64,000 nt of DNA from Paraburkholderia susongensis (lineage in GTDB: Bacteria; Pseudomonadota; Gammaproteobacteria; Burkholderiales; Burkholderiaceae): the NCBI RefSeq assembly GCF_900177725.1, contig NZ_FXAT01000004.1:620001-684000 (forward strand), read 5' to 3'. Position numbers and translations under genes: made by a program. Positions 7,932-16,717 of the stretch are shown here, one piece after another (positions within the stretch are counted from its first letter, which is position 1; each line of letters starts with the position of its first letter). Below the pieces are notes generated by a model. It was not told the DNA's origin and ran no database searches. It saw only the letters and a program-made list of their open reading frames with translations.

Positions 7932-9725
7932 TTGAGCGCGAAGCCAACGTTAAGCAAACCCATGGGTTCAGGCGATGCGTCGTCGCCGGCCGTCGTCCTG
8001 CGCCGCTTGTGGCCGTTCATCAAGCCGCTGCTGTGGGTCGTGATCGGCGCGATCGTCGCGATGGCGGCGAGCGCCGGCACCGATGCCGCCATTCCCGCGC
8101 TGCTCAAGCCGCTGCTCGACAAGGGCTTCGGCACCCATGCGACCGACCAGACCAAGTGGCTCGTGCCGATCGCCGTGATCGGCCTCGCGCTGATCCGCGG
8201 CGTCTCGCAATATGCGTCGGGCTATCTGCTCGCCTACGTGTCGAACAAGATCCTGCTCGAACTGCGCCTGAAGATGTTCGACCGCATGATCCACACGAGC
8301 GTCGCGTTCTTCCAGCGCGAAACCGCGAGCACCGTGATCAACGCGATCGTCTTCGAGGTCAACCAGATCCTCAACGTGCTGCTGAGCGTGATGGTCACGC
8401 TCGTGCGCGACTCGCTGACGGTGGTCTTCCTGCTCGGCTACCTGTTCTATCTGAACTGGCGCTTGACGCTGATCGTCGCCGTGCTGCTGCCGGGCATCGG
8501 CTGGCTGGTCGGCAAGATCAACCGCCGGCTGCGGCGGCTGAATCGCGAGCATCAGCTGCTCACGAACGAGCTGTCGTACATCGTCGAGGAGACGGTGGGC
8601 GGCTACAAGGTCGTCAAGGTGCACAACGGCGAACAGTACGAGATGGACCGCTTCTCGGCGATGAGCAAGCGCCTGCGCGGCTATGCGATGCGCATGACGG
8701 CGTCCGGCGGCCTCGCGCAGCCGCTCACGCAGTTCCTCGCGTCGATCGCGCTCGCCATCGTCATTACGATCGCGGTGGTGCAGTCGTCGTCGGATCAGAC
8801 GACGGTCGGCGGCTTCGTCGCGTTCGTCACGTCGATGCTGCTCATCATCTCGCCGCTCAAGCATCTGATGGACGTGAACCAGCCGCTGCAGCGCGGCATG
8901 ACCGCGGCCGAGCTGATCTTCGGGCTGATCGACGAGCCGGCCGAGCCGGAAGGCGGCGGCAAGCCGCTCGAGCGGGCGCGCGGCGAAGTCGAGTTCCGCG
9001 ACGTGTCGTTCACCTACGGCACCCACTCCACGCACAGCCGTCACACGCTCGACCAGGTATCGTTCAAAGTCGCGCCGGGAGAGATGGTCGCGCTCGCGGG
9101 CCCGTCGGGCAGCGGCAAGACCACGCTCGTGAACCTGCTGCCGCGCTTTTTCGATCCGACCGGCGGCGCGATTCTGGTCGACGGCGTCGCGCTGCCCGAA
9201 TACGGCCTGCACGCGCTGCGCGGCCAGATCGCGATGGTGAGCCAGGACGTCGTGCTGTTCAACGATACGATCGCGCACAACGTCGCGTATGGTCAGCCGG
9301 CCGATCCGGAGAAGGTCAAGGCGGCGCTGCGCGCGGCGAACCTGTGGGACACCGTGCAGGCGATGCCGCAGGGCATCGAGACGCTCGTCGGCGACAACGG
9401 CATGATGCTCTCGGGCGGCCAGCGGCAGCGTCTCGCGATCGCGCGCGCGATCTACAAGGACGCGCCGATCCTGATTCTCGACGAAGCGACCTCGGCGCTC
9501 GATTCCGAGTCGGAGCGCCACGTGCAGGCGGCGCTCGAAACGCTGATGAAGGGCCGCACGACGCTCGTGATCGCGCACCGCCTGTCGACGATCGAACGCG
9601 CCGACCGCATTCTCGTGATGGAGGCGGGGCGGATCGTCGAGCGTGGCAGCCACCGCGAACTGCTCGCTCAGGATGGCCTGTACGCGCATCTGCACCGTAT
9701 CCAGTTCCAGCAGAGCGCGGCCTGA
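7932..9725 (+). CDS. msbA: Lipid A export ATP-binding/permease protein MsbA
   Basis: Inner-membrane ABC exporter that flips lipid A-core to the periplasmic leaflet. The 597-aa half-transporter has an N-terminal six-helix ABC membrane domain (about residues 20-330) and one nucleotide-binding domain with Walker A GPSGSGKTT near 390, signature LSGGQRQR near 493, Walker B ILILDEATSALDSE near 515 and H-loop IAHRLSTIE. The best start is a TTG, 4 nt after AGAGGA at 7922-7927; an in-frame ATG at 7962 is the alternative. Neighbouring LPS glycosyltransferases agree with the role. Confidence 0.95.
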   Translation: MSAKPTLSKPMGSGDASSPAVVLRRLWPFIKPLLWVVIGAIVAMAASAGTDAAIPALLKPLLDKGFGTHATDQTKWLVPIAVIGLALIRGVSQYASGYLLAYVSNKILLELRLKMFDRMIHTSVAFFQRETASTVINAIVFEVNQILNVLLSVMVTLVRDSLTVVFLLGYLFYLNWRLTLIVAVLLPGIGWLVGKINRRLRRLNREHQLLTNELSYIVEETVGGYKVVKVHNGEQYEMDRFSAMSKRLRGYAMRMTASGGLAQPLTQFLASIALAIVITIAVVQSSSDQTTVGGFVAFVTSMLLIISPLKHLMDVNQPLQRGMTAAELIFGLIDEPAEPEGGGKPLERARGEVEFRDVSFTYGTHSTHSRHTLDQVSFKVAPGEMVALAGPSGSGKTTLVNLLPRFFDPTGGAILVDGVALPEYGLHALRGQIAMVSQDVVLFNDTIAHNVAYGQPADPEKVKAALRAANLWDTVQAMPQGIETLVGDNGMMLSGGQRQRLAIARAIYKDAPILILDEATSALDSESERHVQAALETLMKGRTTLVIAHRLSTIERADRILVMEAGRIVERGSHRELLAQDGLYAHLHRIQFQQSAA

Positions 9726-9742
9726 TCCGGCGCGCGCTGGCG

Positions 9743-9778
9743 GGGCGCTGTAGCACCGCGCGGCGGTCCGCAGCGCCC
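9743..9778. terminator. Possible bidirectional hairpin after msbA
   Basis: GGGCGCTG (9743-9750) pairs perfectly with CAGCGCCC (9771-9778), and the loop holds a second stem ACCGC/GCGGT. It lies between the convergent msbA and the next glycosyltransferase. There is no T-run, so termination is only a guess from position. Confidence 0.35.
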
Positions 9779-9793
9779 TGAATCCCACCTTCG

Positions 9794-10858
9794 TCAGCCT
9801 CGCTCCCCACGCACGACACGCTTGAGCCAGATCCCCGGCGCATACACCGCTGGACAGCTCGCATACAGAAACATGCGGATGCGCAGCCCGCGTTTCACGC
9901 CGGTGCTGCGTGCCAGCAGCGCGATGCGCTCGCCGAGGCTCCGCGCCTCGAACATCGCGCGGATGAACTGCTCGCGCGCGAGCTTCGGCGCCATCGCGGC
10001 GCGCATACGTTCGCCGAGGCCGGCGATGTCCGCGTCGCGCTGCAACTGCGCGAGTTCGGCGAGGCCATGACGATTGCTCTGGCGCATCCGCGCGATCAGC
10101 TCGTCGACCGATTTGTAGCGGCGTTTGCGCGACAGGCCGCCGCGCCGGTAGCGCACGAGCGGCTCGCGCAGGCTGATGGCGCCGCCCGAGAGGATTGCGC
10201 GCAGCACCATGATCTGGTCTTCGGCCGCGGCGCCCGGCAGCATCGGCCCGAAGCGCTCGAACAGCCGCCGCGACCATGTGTGCGCCGCGCCGATGAGCCA
10301 TGGGCGGCGGCCAAGCCAGTCGTCGAAGCTGCGGTAGCCGTCCAGTTCGGTCGGGCTCACCCGCTCGTGCACGTGACCGGCTTCGTCCATGTCGGCGAGA
10401 TCGGTGGCGATCAGGTCGGGGCGGCGCTCGTGCGCGAGCCAGCAGTCGACGACGCGCGCGCAGCGCTCGGGCGCGGACATGTCGTCGCCCGCGGCGACGA
10501 ACAGCAATTCGCCGTGCGCCATCTGCGCGAGTTGCGAGAGGTGCGCGCTGATGCCCTGGTTGACCGTGTTGCGCCGGGCGATCACGCGATGCGGCCCGCT
10601 GTAGCCGGCGAGCGCCGCTTCGATCGCGGCGAAGGTGGCGTCGCTCGAGGCATCGTCGGACACGATGATTTCGAGCGGTTCGTAGGTTTGCGCAAGGGCG
10701 CAGCGCACGGCGTCGCCGATCTGCTGCGCCTGGTTGTACGCGATCACGAGCATCGAGGCGAGCGGGCGCCCGGTGCTGGCGGCGGACGTAGCCGGCGTGG
10801 CGGCTGTGGCGGACGTATCAGACGCGGAGGACGTGGCGGGCGGCTGGCTATCGGTCAT
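9794..10858 (-). CDS. Family 2 glycosyltransferase
   Basis: A 354-aa GT-A glycosyltransferase. The catalytic domain begins at SMLVIAYNQAQQI (about residue 35), has VSDDASSDAT in the donor site and AAGDDMS as the DxD-like metal motif, and later AEDQIMVLRA, which resembles the ED general-base region of GT2 enzymes. The first 33 residues are a Ser/Thr/Ala low-complexity stretch, so the true start might be the internal Met near 36. It sits in the LPS block, convergent with msbA and divergent from the GT-B gene. Acceptor and sugar are unknown. Confidence 0.8.
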   Translation of the reverse strand: MTDSQPPATSSASDTSATAATPATSAASTGRPLASMLVIAYNQAQQIGDAVRCALAQTYEPLEIIVSDDASSDATFAAIEAALAGYSGPHRVIARRNTVNQGISAHLSQLAQMAHGELLFVAAGDDMSAPERCARVVDCWLAHERRPDLIATDLADMDEAGHVHERVSPTELDGYRSFDDWLGRRPWLIGAAHTWSRRLFERFGPMLPGAAAEDQIMVLRAILSGGAISLREPLVRYRRGGLSRKRRYKSVDELIARMRQSNRHGLAELAQLQRDADIAGLGERMRAAMAPKLAREQFIRAMFEARSLGERIALLARSTGVKRGLRIRMFLYASCPAVYAPGIWLKRVVRGERG

Positions 10859-11038
10859 GGAGTCAGGGCGGAGGCGATTGGCCTAGATTCTAGCCGCTGG
10901 CAGCCATGCCGCGCGACGCAGCCGGTTCGCGGCGCGTTGCCGTGAGCCGGTCCGAGCCCGATTGAGCCCGCTGAGCCCGCCGAGCCCCGCCAGAACCCCT
11001 ACAAACAGCAATAGATGAGCGCCCCGAAACCCATCCTT

Positions 11039-11044
11039 TACAAT
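11039..11044 (+). promoter_or_regulatory. Possible -10 element for the GT-B glycosyltransferase
   Basis: TACAAT in the spacer between the two divergent glycosyltransferases, 66-71 bp before the preferred TTG start at 11110. No clear -35 box. The same hexamer precedes several genes in this window. Confidence 0.3.
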
Positions 11045-11109
11045 TGCCGCTGCCCGCAACCCGGCACGCGCGGCTTGCTCAGAGCGTGCGCCTCACCGAG
11101 ATCCGATCC

Positions 11110-12201
11110 TTGTCAGAGCCGATCCGCGACCCGAACCGCCGTCCCCTCATCGACATCGCGCTGACCGCTCAAGCGCTCAAGAACAGCGGCGGCGCCGAGC
11201 GCTACACGCGCGATGTGATCGCGGGCCTGCATCGGATGGGTCTGCGCCCGACGCTCTTCGCGCGCGAGATCGACCGCGCGCTGCCCGAGGCGGCATGGAT
11301 CGACGCGCAGCCGCTCAACGTGCGCTGGGCGCCGCGCAAGCTGCGCAACCTCGCGTTCGACTGGCGTCTGAAGCAGCGCCTGAAGCGCCATCGTCCCGCG
11401 TGCGTGTTTTCGATCAATCACTCGACGCATGCCGACGTCGCGCTGTGCGGCGGCACGCATCCGGGCTCGCTCGAAGCCGCGGGCCGCGCGCCGCGCCGCA
11501 GCGACGAATGGCAGATCGAGCTGGAGCGGCGTGTCTATACGCGCGCGCGTTCGATCGTCGCGCACTCGCAATTGATGAGCCGCGAGCTGCAGCGCTTTTA
11601 CGGCGTGCCGGCCGGGCGCATCGACGTGCTCTATCCGCCGGTCGACACCGCGCGCTTCAAGCCGCTCGACGACGACGCGCGCGCCGCCGTGCGCCGCCAG
11701 TTCGATCTGCCCGAAGACCGCGTGATCTTCCTGTTTTCGTCGACGAGTCATGAGCGCAAGGGCTATCCGCTGCTCGAAGCGTTTTTTTCGCAGACGACGC
11801 TGCCGGTCTGTCTCGTCGTCGTCGGGCGGCCGGTGCCGAAGACCGGCGAGACGATCCGCTACGCGGGCTACAGCAAGGAGATCGAGAAGCTGTTCGCGGC
11901 CGCCGATTTCACGGTCGTCGCGTCGGCGTACGAGCCGTTCGGCCTCGTCGGCGTCGAGTCGGTGATGTGCGGCACGCCGCTCGTGATCGCTGACAACGTC
12001 GGCTCGGCGGAGACCGTTACCGGTGCGGCGAAGATCGAGTTTTCGCGGCAGGAGGCAGGCAGCCTCGAGCGCGCGATCGGGCAGGCAGTGGAGCGCGTGA
12101 AGAGCGGCGGCGCGCGGATCGCGGCGCCGCGCGCGAGTCTCGTGTACGACCCGAGCGTCGACGCGCATGTCGCCGCGCTCTATGCGTTGTTCACGCGCTG
12201 A
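11110..12201 (+). CDS. GT-B (family 4) glycosyltransferase, surface polysaccharide
   Basis: A retaining GT-B glycosyltransferase probably acting in LPS core or O-antigen assembly in the cytoplasm. Seen: an N-terminal acceptor domain opening with IDIALTAQALKNSGGAERYTRD, then a C-terminal donor domain with FLFSSTSHERKGYPLLEAF and the EPFGLVGVE E-x7-E motif near the sugar-nucleotide site. No ATG fits; candidate starts are TTG 11044, GTG 11086 and TTG 11110. I prefer 11110 (363 aa) because GAG at 11098-11100 is correctly spaced. It is followed convergently by the O-antigen ligase-type gene. Confidence 0.83.
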   Translation: MSEPIRDPNRRPLIDIALTAQALKNSGGAERYTRDVIAGLHRMGLRPTLFAREIDRALPEAAWIDAQPLNVRWAPRKLRNLAFDWRLKQRLKRHRPACVFSINHSTHADVALCGGTHPGSLEAAGRAPRRSDEWQIELERRVYTRARSIVAHSQLMSRELQRFYGVPAGRIDVLYPPVDTARFKPLDDDARAAVRRQFDLPEDRVIFLFSSTSHERKGYPLLEAFFSQTTLPVCLVVVGRPVPKTGETIRYAGYSKEIEKLFAAADFTVVASAYEPFGLVGVESVMCGTPLVIADNVGSAETVTGAAKIEFSRQEAGSLERAIGQAVERVKSGGARIAAPRASLVYDPSVDAHVAALYALFTR

Positions 12202-12300
12202 GTCGTGTGGGGATGCGCCGGGCGGCCGATGCGACGCGCGGCTCGAGCCAAGGAGCGGGAATGGGGCTGAGCGGGAGCGGCCCGCTCGAATTCACCTCGA

Positions 12301-13584
12301 TCATACGGCCGCGTCTCGCGCTGACGCCGGCGTCCCCGGCTCGCGCGCCAGTTCGCGTTTCCTCGCATCGATCACCGCCAGCAGCGTCGCAACGAGCAGC
12401 GCGAGCAGCACCGTCACCATGATCGGCACGAGCACGTCGATCGTGAGCCCGAAGATCACGGTGCTCGTGGCGACCGCGAGACCCGCATACGCGGCCGCGC
12501 GAATCACCGGATCGGCGGCGTGCCGATGCCGCCAGAAGTACACCGACATCCCGTAGTAGAAAAGCAGCAGGCAGATCACGCCGATCGAGCCCATCTCGGC
12601 GAGCGCCGAGAAAAAGTCGCTGTGGGCGCGCTCGTTGACGATTTCGGCCTTCACCTCGCCGCGCTTCGCCATCACACCGAGTTCGTCGACCAGATGCCCC
12701 TTGCCGATCCCGTACACCGGATGATGCTCGAAGATCATCCGCGACGCGTCCCACAACTGCAGGCGCAGACCCACGGCCGTGTAGTCCTCGCCCTTGTGCA
12801 TCATCGATACGTCGTTCGGCACCTCGGCGAGGCGCTTGTGAATCCGCTCGGTCGAGAGCAGCCCGCCCGCGGCGATCGCGATCGCGAGCGTCGCGACGAG
12901 CAGGCGCTTTTTCTGCGTGAACCATTGGTACTGCATGCCGAGCAGCACGACGAACACCGGCACGGCGAGCCAGCCGCCGCGCGTGCCCGACAGATACGAC
13001 GCATAGCCGCCCGAGACGAGGGCGAGCAAACGGGGCGCGAGCACGCGCCAGTCGCGCGGGTTGTCCCAGCCGAGCGTGAAAACCGACAGGAAGGCGAGCA
13101 GCAGCGCGGTATCGCCGAACGGAATCGCGTTCGTGTACGAGTTGTTGAGCCGGTTCGCGTCGGTCCAGCCGCCCGGCGGCTGATCGATGATCGCCCACAG
13201 GCCGACTGCGAGCGCGCCGGCCGCGCAGCCCCAGCCGATCATGCGCAGATTGCGCGATGGCAATTGCCGCAGCAGCAGGAACACGGGCAACGCGAACACG
13301 AAACGCGACAGCGCATCGAACTGCCGGGGCAGCCAGTAGCCGAACACGAGTTGCTGCACGCCGATCGCGACGACGAGCGCGAGCATCCCGACGGTGAACC
13401 AGCGGTAGGTGCGCAGCGCGGAGAAGTAGCCTGGCATGCGCCGGTTGACGACGGCCGCGCCCAGCGCGAGCGCGACGAGGGCGAAAAAGCAGTAGCCGGT
13501 GCCGCCGCGCCATACCAGGTTGACCGCGGGTGCGAAAAACAGCAGGGCCGTACTGAGCCAGATCAGACTGGAAGCGAAAATCAT
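12301..13584 (-). CDS. O-antigen ligase/polymerase family membrane protein
   Basis: A 427-aa polytopic protein with about 10-11 hydrophobic helices and one large periplasmic loop in the second half, the plan of the Wzy_C/WaaL family. The motif FEHHPVYGIGKGHLVDELGV in the large loop and the downstream NERAHSDFFSALAEMGSIG match the conserved Arg/His-containing loop of O-antigen ligases. Such enzymes move polysaccharide from undecaprenyl pyrophosphate to lipid A-core at the periplasmic face. Its neighbours are glycosyltransferases and msbA. Ligase versus polymerase cannot be settled from sequence alone. Confidence 0.82.
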   Translation of the reverse strand: MIFASSLIWLSTALLFFAPAVNLVWRGGTGYCFFALVALALGAAVVNRRMPGYFSALRTYRWFTVGMLALVVAIGVQQLVFGYWLPRQFDALSRFVFALPVFLLLRQLPSRNLRMIGWGCAAGALAVGLWAIIDQPPGGWTDANRLNNSYTNAIPFGDTALLLAFLSVFTLGWDNPRDWRVLAPRLLALVSGGYASYLSGTRGGWLAVPVFVVLLGMQYQWFTQKKRLLVATLAIAIAAGGLLSTERIHKRLAEVPNDVSMMHKGEDYTAVGLRLQLWDASRMIFEHHPVYGIGKGHLVDELGVMAKRGEVKAEIVNERAHSDFFSALAEMGSIGVICLLLFYYGMSVYFWRHRHAADPVIRAAAYAGLAVATSTVIFGLTIDVLVPIMVTVLLALLVATLLAVIDARKRELAREPGTPASARDAAV

Positions 13585-13766
13585 AGGCTTACGATATGTA
13601 TGAACACTACCGTTCCGGTGGTGAAATTGCGGGAACGCCGGACCATTTGAATTGTTTCAACACGGTAGAGCGATCCGGATTATAACCATGCGCCTCCTTG
13701 CAAAATGCTTGCTGCCATACACGGTAAGGCAGCCGCGGCTTCTGTCGTCCGCGCGGGCGGCAGCGG

Positions 13767-13772
13767 TACAAT
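13767..13772 (+). promoter_or_regulatory. Possible -10 element for the next glycosyltransferase
   Basis: TACAAT, 67 bp upstream of the ATG at 13839, in the divergent spacer between the ligase-type gene and this glycosyltransferase. No good -35. Confidence 0.35.
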
Positions 13773-13838
13773 CGCGCGAAACTCATGGCCGGCGCGCGGC
13801 GCATGCCGCGCCCGCGCCTAGCTCAACGGACCGAATCG

Positions 13839-14684
13839 ATGTTCTCAATCATCATCCCGACCTGGAACAACCTGCCTTATCTGCGCCTCGTGATCAAAAG
13901 CCTGCGGCGTCATTCGACGCACCCGCACCAGATCATCGTGCACGTGAACGATGGTTCGGACGGCACGCTTGCGTGGGTGCGCGACGAGGGTATCGAGCAC
14001 ACGGCGTCGCCGGGCAATATCGGCATCTGCCACGCGGTCAATATCGCGGCGGCGCGCGCAACCGGGGACTACATCGTCTACATGAACGACGACATGTACT
14101 GCTGCCCCGGCTGGGACGACGCGCTCGTCAGGCGGCTCGCCCAGATGCCGGCCGACAATCTGTTCATGCTGTCGGGCACGATGATCGAGCCGGTCGATTC
14201 CGGCAATCCGTGCGTGGTCGTGCAGAACTTCGGCCGCGACGTCGAAACGTTTCGTACCGAGGAGCTGGTCACCGCGGCGCCCGGGCTCGTGCGCGCCGAC
14301 TGGCGCGGCGCGACGTGGCCGCCCACGCTCGTGCACCGCGACTGGTGGCATAAGGTCGGCGGCTACAGCAGCGAGCTGAGCCCCGGCATGAGCAGCGACA
14401 ACGACTTCTCGATGAAACTGTGGGATGCGGGCTGCCGCGTGTTCCTCGGCGTCGGCGACAGTCTGGTCTATCACTTCCAGCAGAAAAGCACCGGCAAGAT
14501 CGTCAAGAACGACGGCCGCCGCCAGTTCCTCAACAAGTGGGGGATGACGCAGGCGACCTTCGACCGCTACTACCTGCGCCGCGGCACCGCGGTGGAAGGG
14601 GCGGTTGCGGTCGCCGATCCGGAGCGCACGGGCCGTTTGCGGCGCGCGCTGCTGAAGTCGCGCATCAAGCGCGCGTTCAGCTAG
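13839..14684 (+). CDS. Family 2 glycosyltransferase
   Basis: A 281-aa GT-A glycosyltransferase. The start FSIIIPTWNNLPYLRLVIKSL is the canonical GT2 opening; HVNDGSDG lines the donor site and VYMNDDMY is the metal-binding DxD variant near residue 85. SSDNDFSMKLWDAGC supplies the acidic general-base region. The ATG at 13839 is chosen because it puts the first beta strand at the N-terminus; upstream codons add a basic stretch without homology-like features. Its position beside the ligase-type gene suggests LPS or O-antigen assembly; specificity is unknown. Confidence 0.83.
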   Translation: MFSIIIPTWNNLPYLRLVIKSLRRHSTHPHQIIVHVNDGSDGTLAWVRDEGIEHTASPGNIGICHAVNIAAARATGDYIVYMNDDMYCCPGWDDALVRRLAQMPADNLFMLSGTMIEPVDSGNPCVVVQNFGRDVETFRTEELVTAAPGLVRADWRGATWPPTLVHRDWWHKVGGYSSELSPGMSSDNDFSMKLWDAGCRVFLGVGDSLVYHFQQKSTGKIVKNDGRRQFLNKWGMTQATFDRYYLRRGTAVEGAVAVADPERTGRLRRALLKSRIKRAFS

Positions 14685-14924
14685 GGTTTGTTGACGCCAA
14701 TAACGGGTTTGCAAGTGTGCCTTTGTGCTCAGTTCTTCTGGTTCTTTGGCGTCCGCGCGGACTCGCGATTGGCGTAAAGGCGTGAACGGGCCCTGGCGGG
14801 ATTCGGCGGCGCGTTGGCGCGAGCGATCGGGCACGCGTCGGCCGCGAGGCAAACGTACAGCGAGCGCGCATCACGCAGGCATCGGCGTGTTCGGGGCGCG
14901 CACCAGGCTCGAGTCAGACTCTCG

Positions 14925-15254
14925 TCAAACACCGCCGGTCACGAGCGGCAACACGGTCAGATCCGGATGCGTGCCGTCGACGATGCTGCGCCCCACGTGC
15001 ACCGCTTCGTAGAGCGCTTCGTCCTGGCTCGCGAAGCTTTCTTCTCCGTCCGCGTGAAACGGCACTGCGTGGCCGGGAATGTGAGGGTCAGCGCCCGGAT
15101 GGCAGACGTAGCCGAGATAGGTGTAACGGCTGTCCTGCGCGAGCGATGCGGGAGCCGCATGGGCCGCATCGGGCGGGCTCACCGGAACGGGCGAGACGTG
15201 TATTTCGAAGCCCTCGTATTCAACCATCTGCCAGGCTACGGTTTCATCGGCCAT
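14925..15254 (-). CDS. Small conserved-type hypothetical protein
   Basis: A 109-aa acidic soluble protein without signal peptide or membrane segment. It starts with ATG after a good GGGAG ribosome-binding site and has coding-like third-position GC. Features seen: a Tyr-rich RYTYLGYVCHPG segment, HIPGHAVPFHADGEE with several His, and a DEALYEAVHVGRSIVDG helix near the C-terminus. I do not recognise a named domain. It is separated from both neighbours by more than 200 bp, so it is likely monocistronic. Confidence 0.65.
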   Translation of the reverse strand: MADETVAWQMVEYEGFEIHVSPVPVSPPDAAHAAPASLAQDSRYTYLGYVCHPGADPHIPGHAVPFHADGEESFASQDEALYEAVHVGRSIVDGTHPDLTVLPLVTGGV

Positions 15255-15650
15255 GGCCGTCTCCCTCTTGGTCTCTCCTGTCAAAAAGTCTAGGTGATTT
15301 GCCGCCGGAACGCCCGCGCGGGAGGCTACGGCAAAACCATTACGGCGTGAGTGCGCCGGGCGGGCTGAGCAGCGCCGGGTTGCTCTCGAGATGCCAGTTT
15401 CCGGCGATGGCGGCCGTCCCGCTCGCGGTACGGGTCGAACGCCCGGCGGTCGACGGTCTGGCCGTTGTTCTCTCGTTTCGGATGAGGCGCACCCGGCGGA
15501 CATCGGTTGATTTTGATAATCGGCATGACGCTGGAAGGATTTTCGCGTTTTATTTGAAAATCGCTTCAAGTTCGGCGGGGGAGAACCAAAAACGCTCCGC
15601 GAGCTTCCGTCAGATAAAATGCTGCGCTTTGCCCGGATTCGACATCGCTC
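15255..15650. other. Intergenic region upstream of rdgC
   Basis: 396 bp between the divergent small gene and rdgC with no convincing ORF. A TAAAAT at 15615-15620, 31 bp before the rdgC ATG, is a possible -10 element; no matching -35 is obvious. Confidence 0.5.
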
Positions 15651-16583
15651 ATGTGGTTCAAAAACCTTCAGTTGCACCGCCTCCCCGCGCCGTGGTCCGT
15701 CACCCCCGAACAGATGCAGAAGTGGCTCGCGCCGTACGCGTTTGCGTCCGGCGGCAGCGTCGAGACGCAAAACCAGGGCTGGGCGCCGCCGCGCGAGGGC
15801 GACTCGCTCGTCTACGCGCTCAACGGCCAGATGCTGCTGACGTTTCGCGCCGAAAAGAAGCTGCTGCCCGCGTCGGTCGTCACCCAGGTGACGCGCGAGC
15901 GCGCGCTCGAACTCGAGGAGCAGCAGGGCTTCAAGCCCGGCCGCAAGCAGATGCGCGAACTCAAGGAGCAGGTCACCGACGAACTGCTGCCGCGCGCGTT
16001 CAGTATCCGTCGCGACACGCGCGTGTGGATCGATTGCAAAAACGGCTGGCTCGTGATCGATGCAGCCTCGCAGGCGCTCGCCGATGAGGTGCGCGGGCTG
16101 CTCGTGAAGTCGATCGATCAGTTGCCACTCGCCACCGTGCGCGTCACGCAGTCGCCGGTCGCGGCCATGACCGGCTGGCTGCTCGACGGCGAGGCGCCGG
16201 CGGGCTTCACGCTCGACCAGGACACCGAGCTGCGCTCGCCGACCGAGGGCAATGCGACGGTGCGCTACGTCGGGCATACGCTCGACGCCGACGACATGCG
16301 CCGCCATATCGAAGCGGGCAAGCAATGCATGCGGCTGGCGATGACGTGGAACGATCGCGTGTCGTTCGTGCTGACGCCGTCGCTCACGATCAAGCGCGTG
16401 GCGCCGCTCGACGTGCTCAAGGAAGCGAGCGACCCGACTGCGCAGAACGACGACGAACGCTTCGATTCCGACGTCGTGCTGATGACCGCCGAACTCGATC
16501 GCATGCTGAACGATCTGCTCGACGCGCTCGGCGGCGAGCAGGGCGAAGAGGGGTTCGCGTTGCCGCGGGCCGCGGCGGCCTGA
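15651..16583 (+). CDS. rdgC: Recombination-associated protein RdgC
   Basis: Ring-shaped DNA-binding protein that limits RecA-dependent recombination and associates with the nucleoid. The whole 310-aa length matches the family: MWFKNLQLHRLP at the start, the conserved SVETQNQGWAPPRE and LPASVVTQVTRERALELEEQQG segments, and the SIDQLPLATVRVTQSP and WNDRVSFVLTPSLTIKR blocks. It is probably monocistronic, convergent with the following MFS gene. Confidence 0.95.
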   Translation: MWFKNLQLHRLPAPWSVTPEQMQKWLAPYAFASGGSVETQNQGWAPPREGDSLVYALNGQMLLTFRAEKKLLPASVVTQVTRERALELEEQQGFKPGRKQMRELKEQVTDELLPRAFSIRRDTRVWIDCKNGWLVIDAASQALADEVRGLLVKSIDQLPLATVRVTQSPVAAMTGWLLDGEAPAGFTLDQDTELRSPTEGNATVRYVGHTLDADDMRRHIEAGKQCMRLAMTWNDRVSFVLTPSLTIKRVAPLDVLKEASDPTAQNDDERFDSDVVLMTAELDRMLNDLLDALGGEQGEEGFALPRAAAA

Positions 16584-16717
16584 GCGAGCACGGCGCGGCG
16601 GGGATGCCGAACGTGCACGCGTTCAGGGTGTTTTTTTGAGCGTGGTTTGAACGTGCATCGAATGCGCTTCAGAAGCCTGGCCTAACTTGTCCTCGCGTTG
16701 GGCCACCGCTCGCGCCG

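Noticed and set aside
7439..9781. 780-codon frame in another register across msbA
   Set aside because: msbA has complete ABC motifs in its own frame; the alternative is Arg/Ala-rich and featureless.
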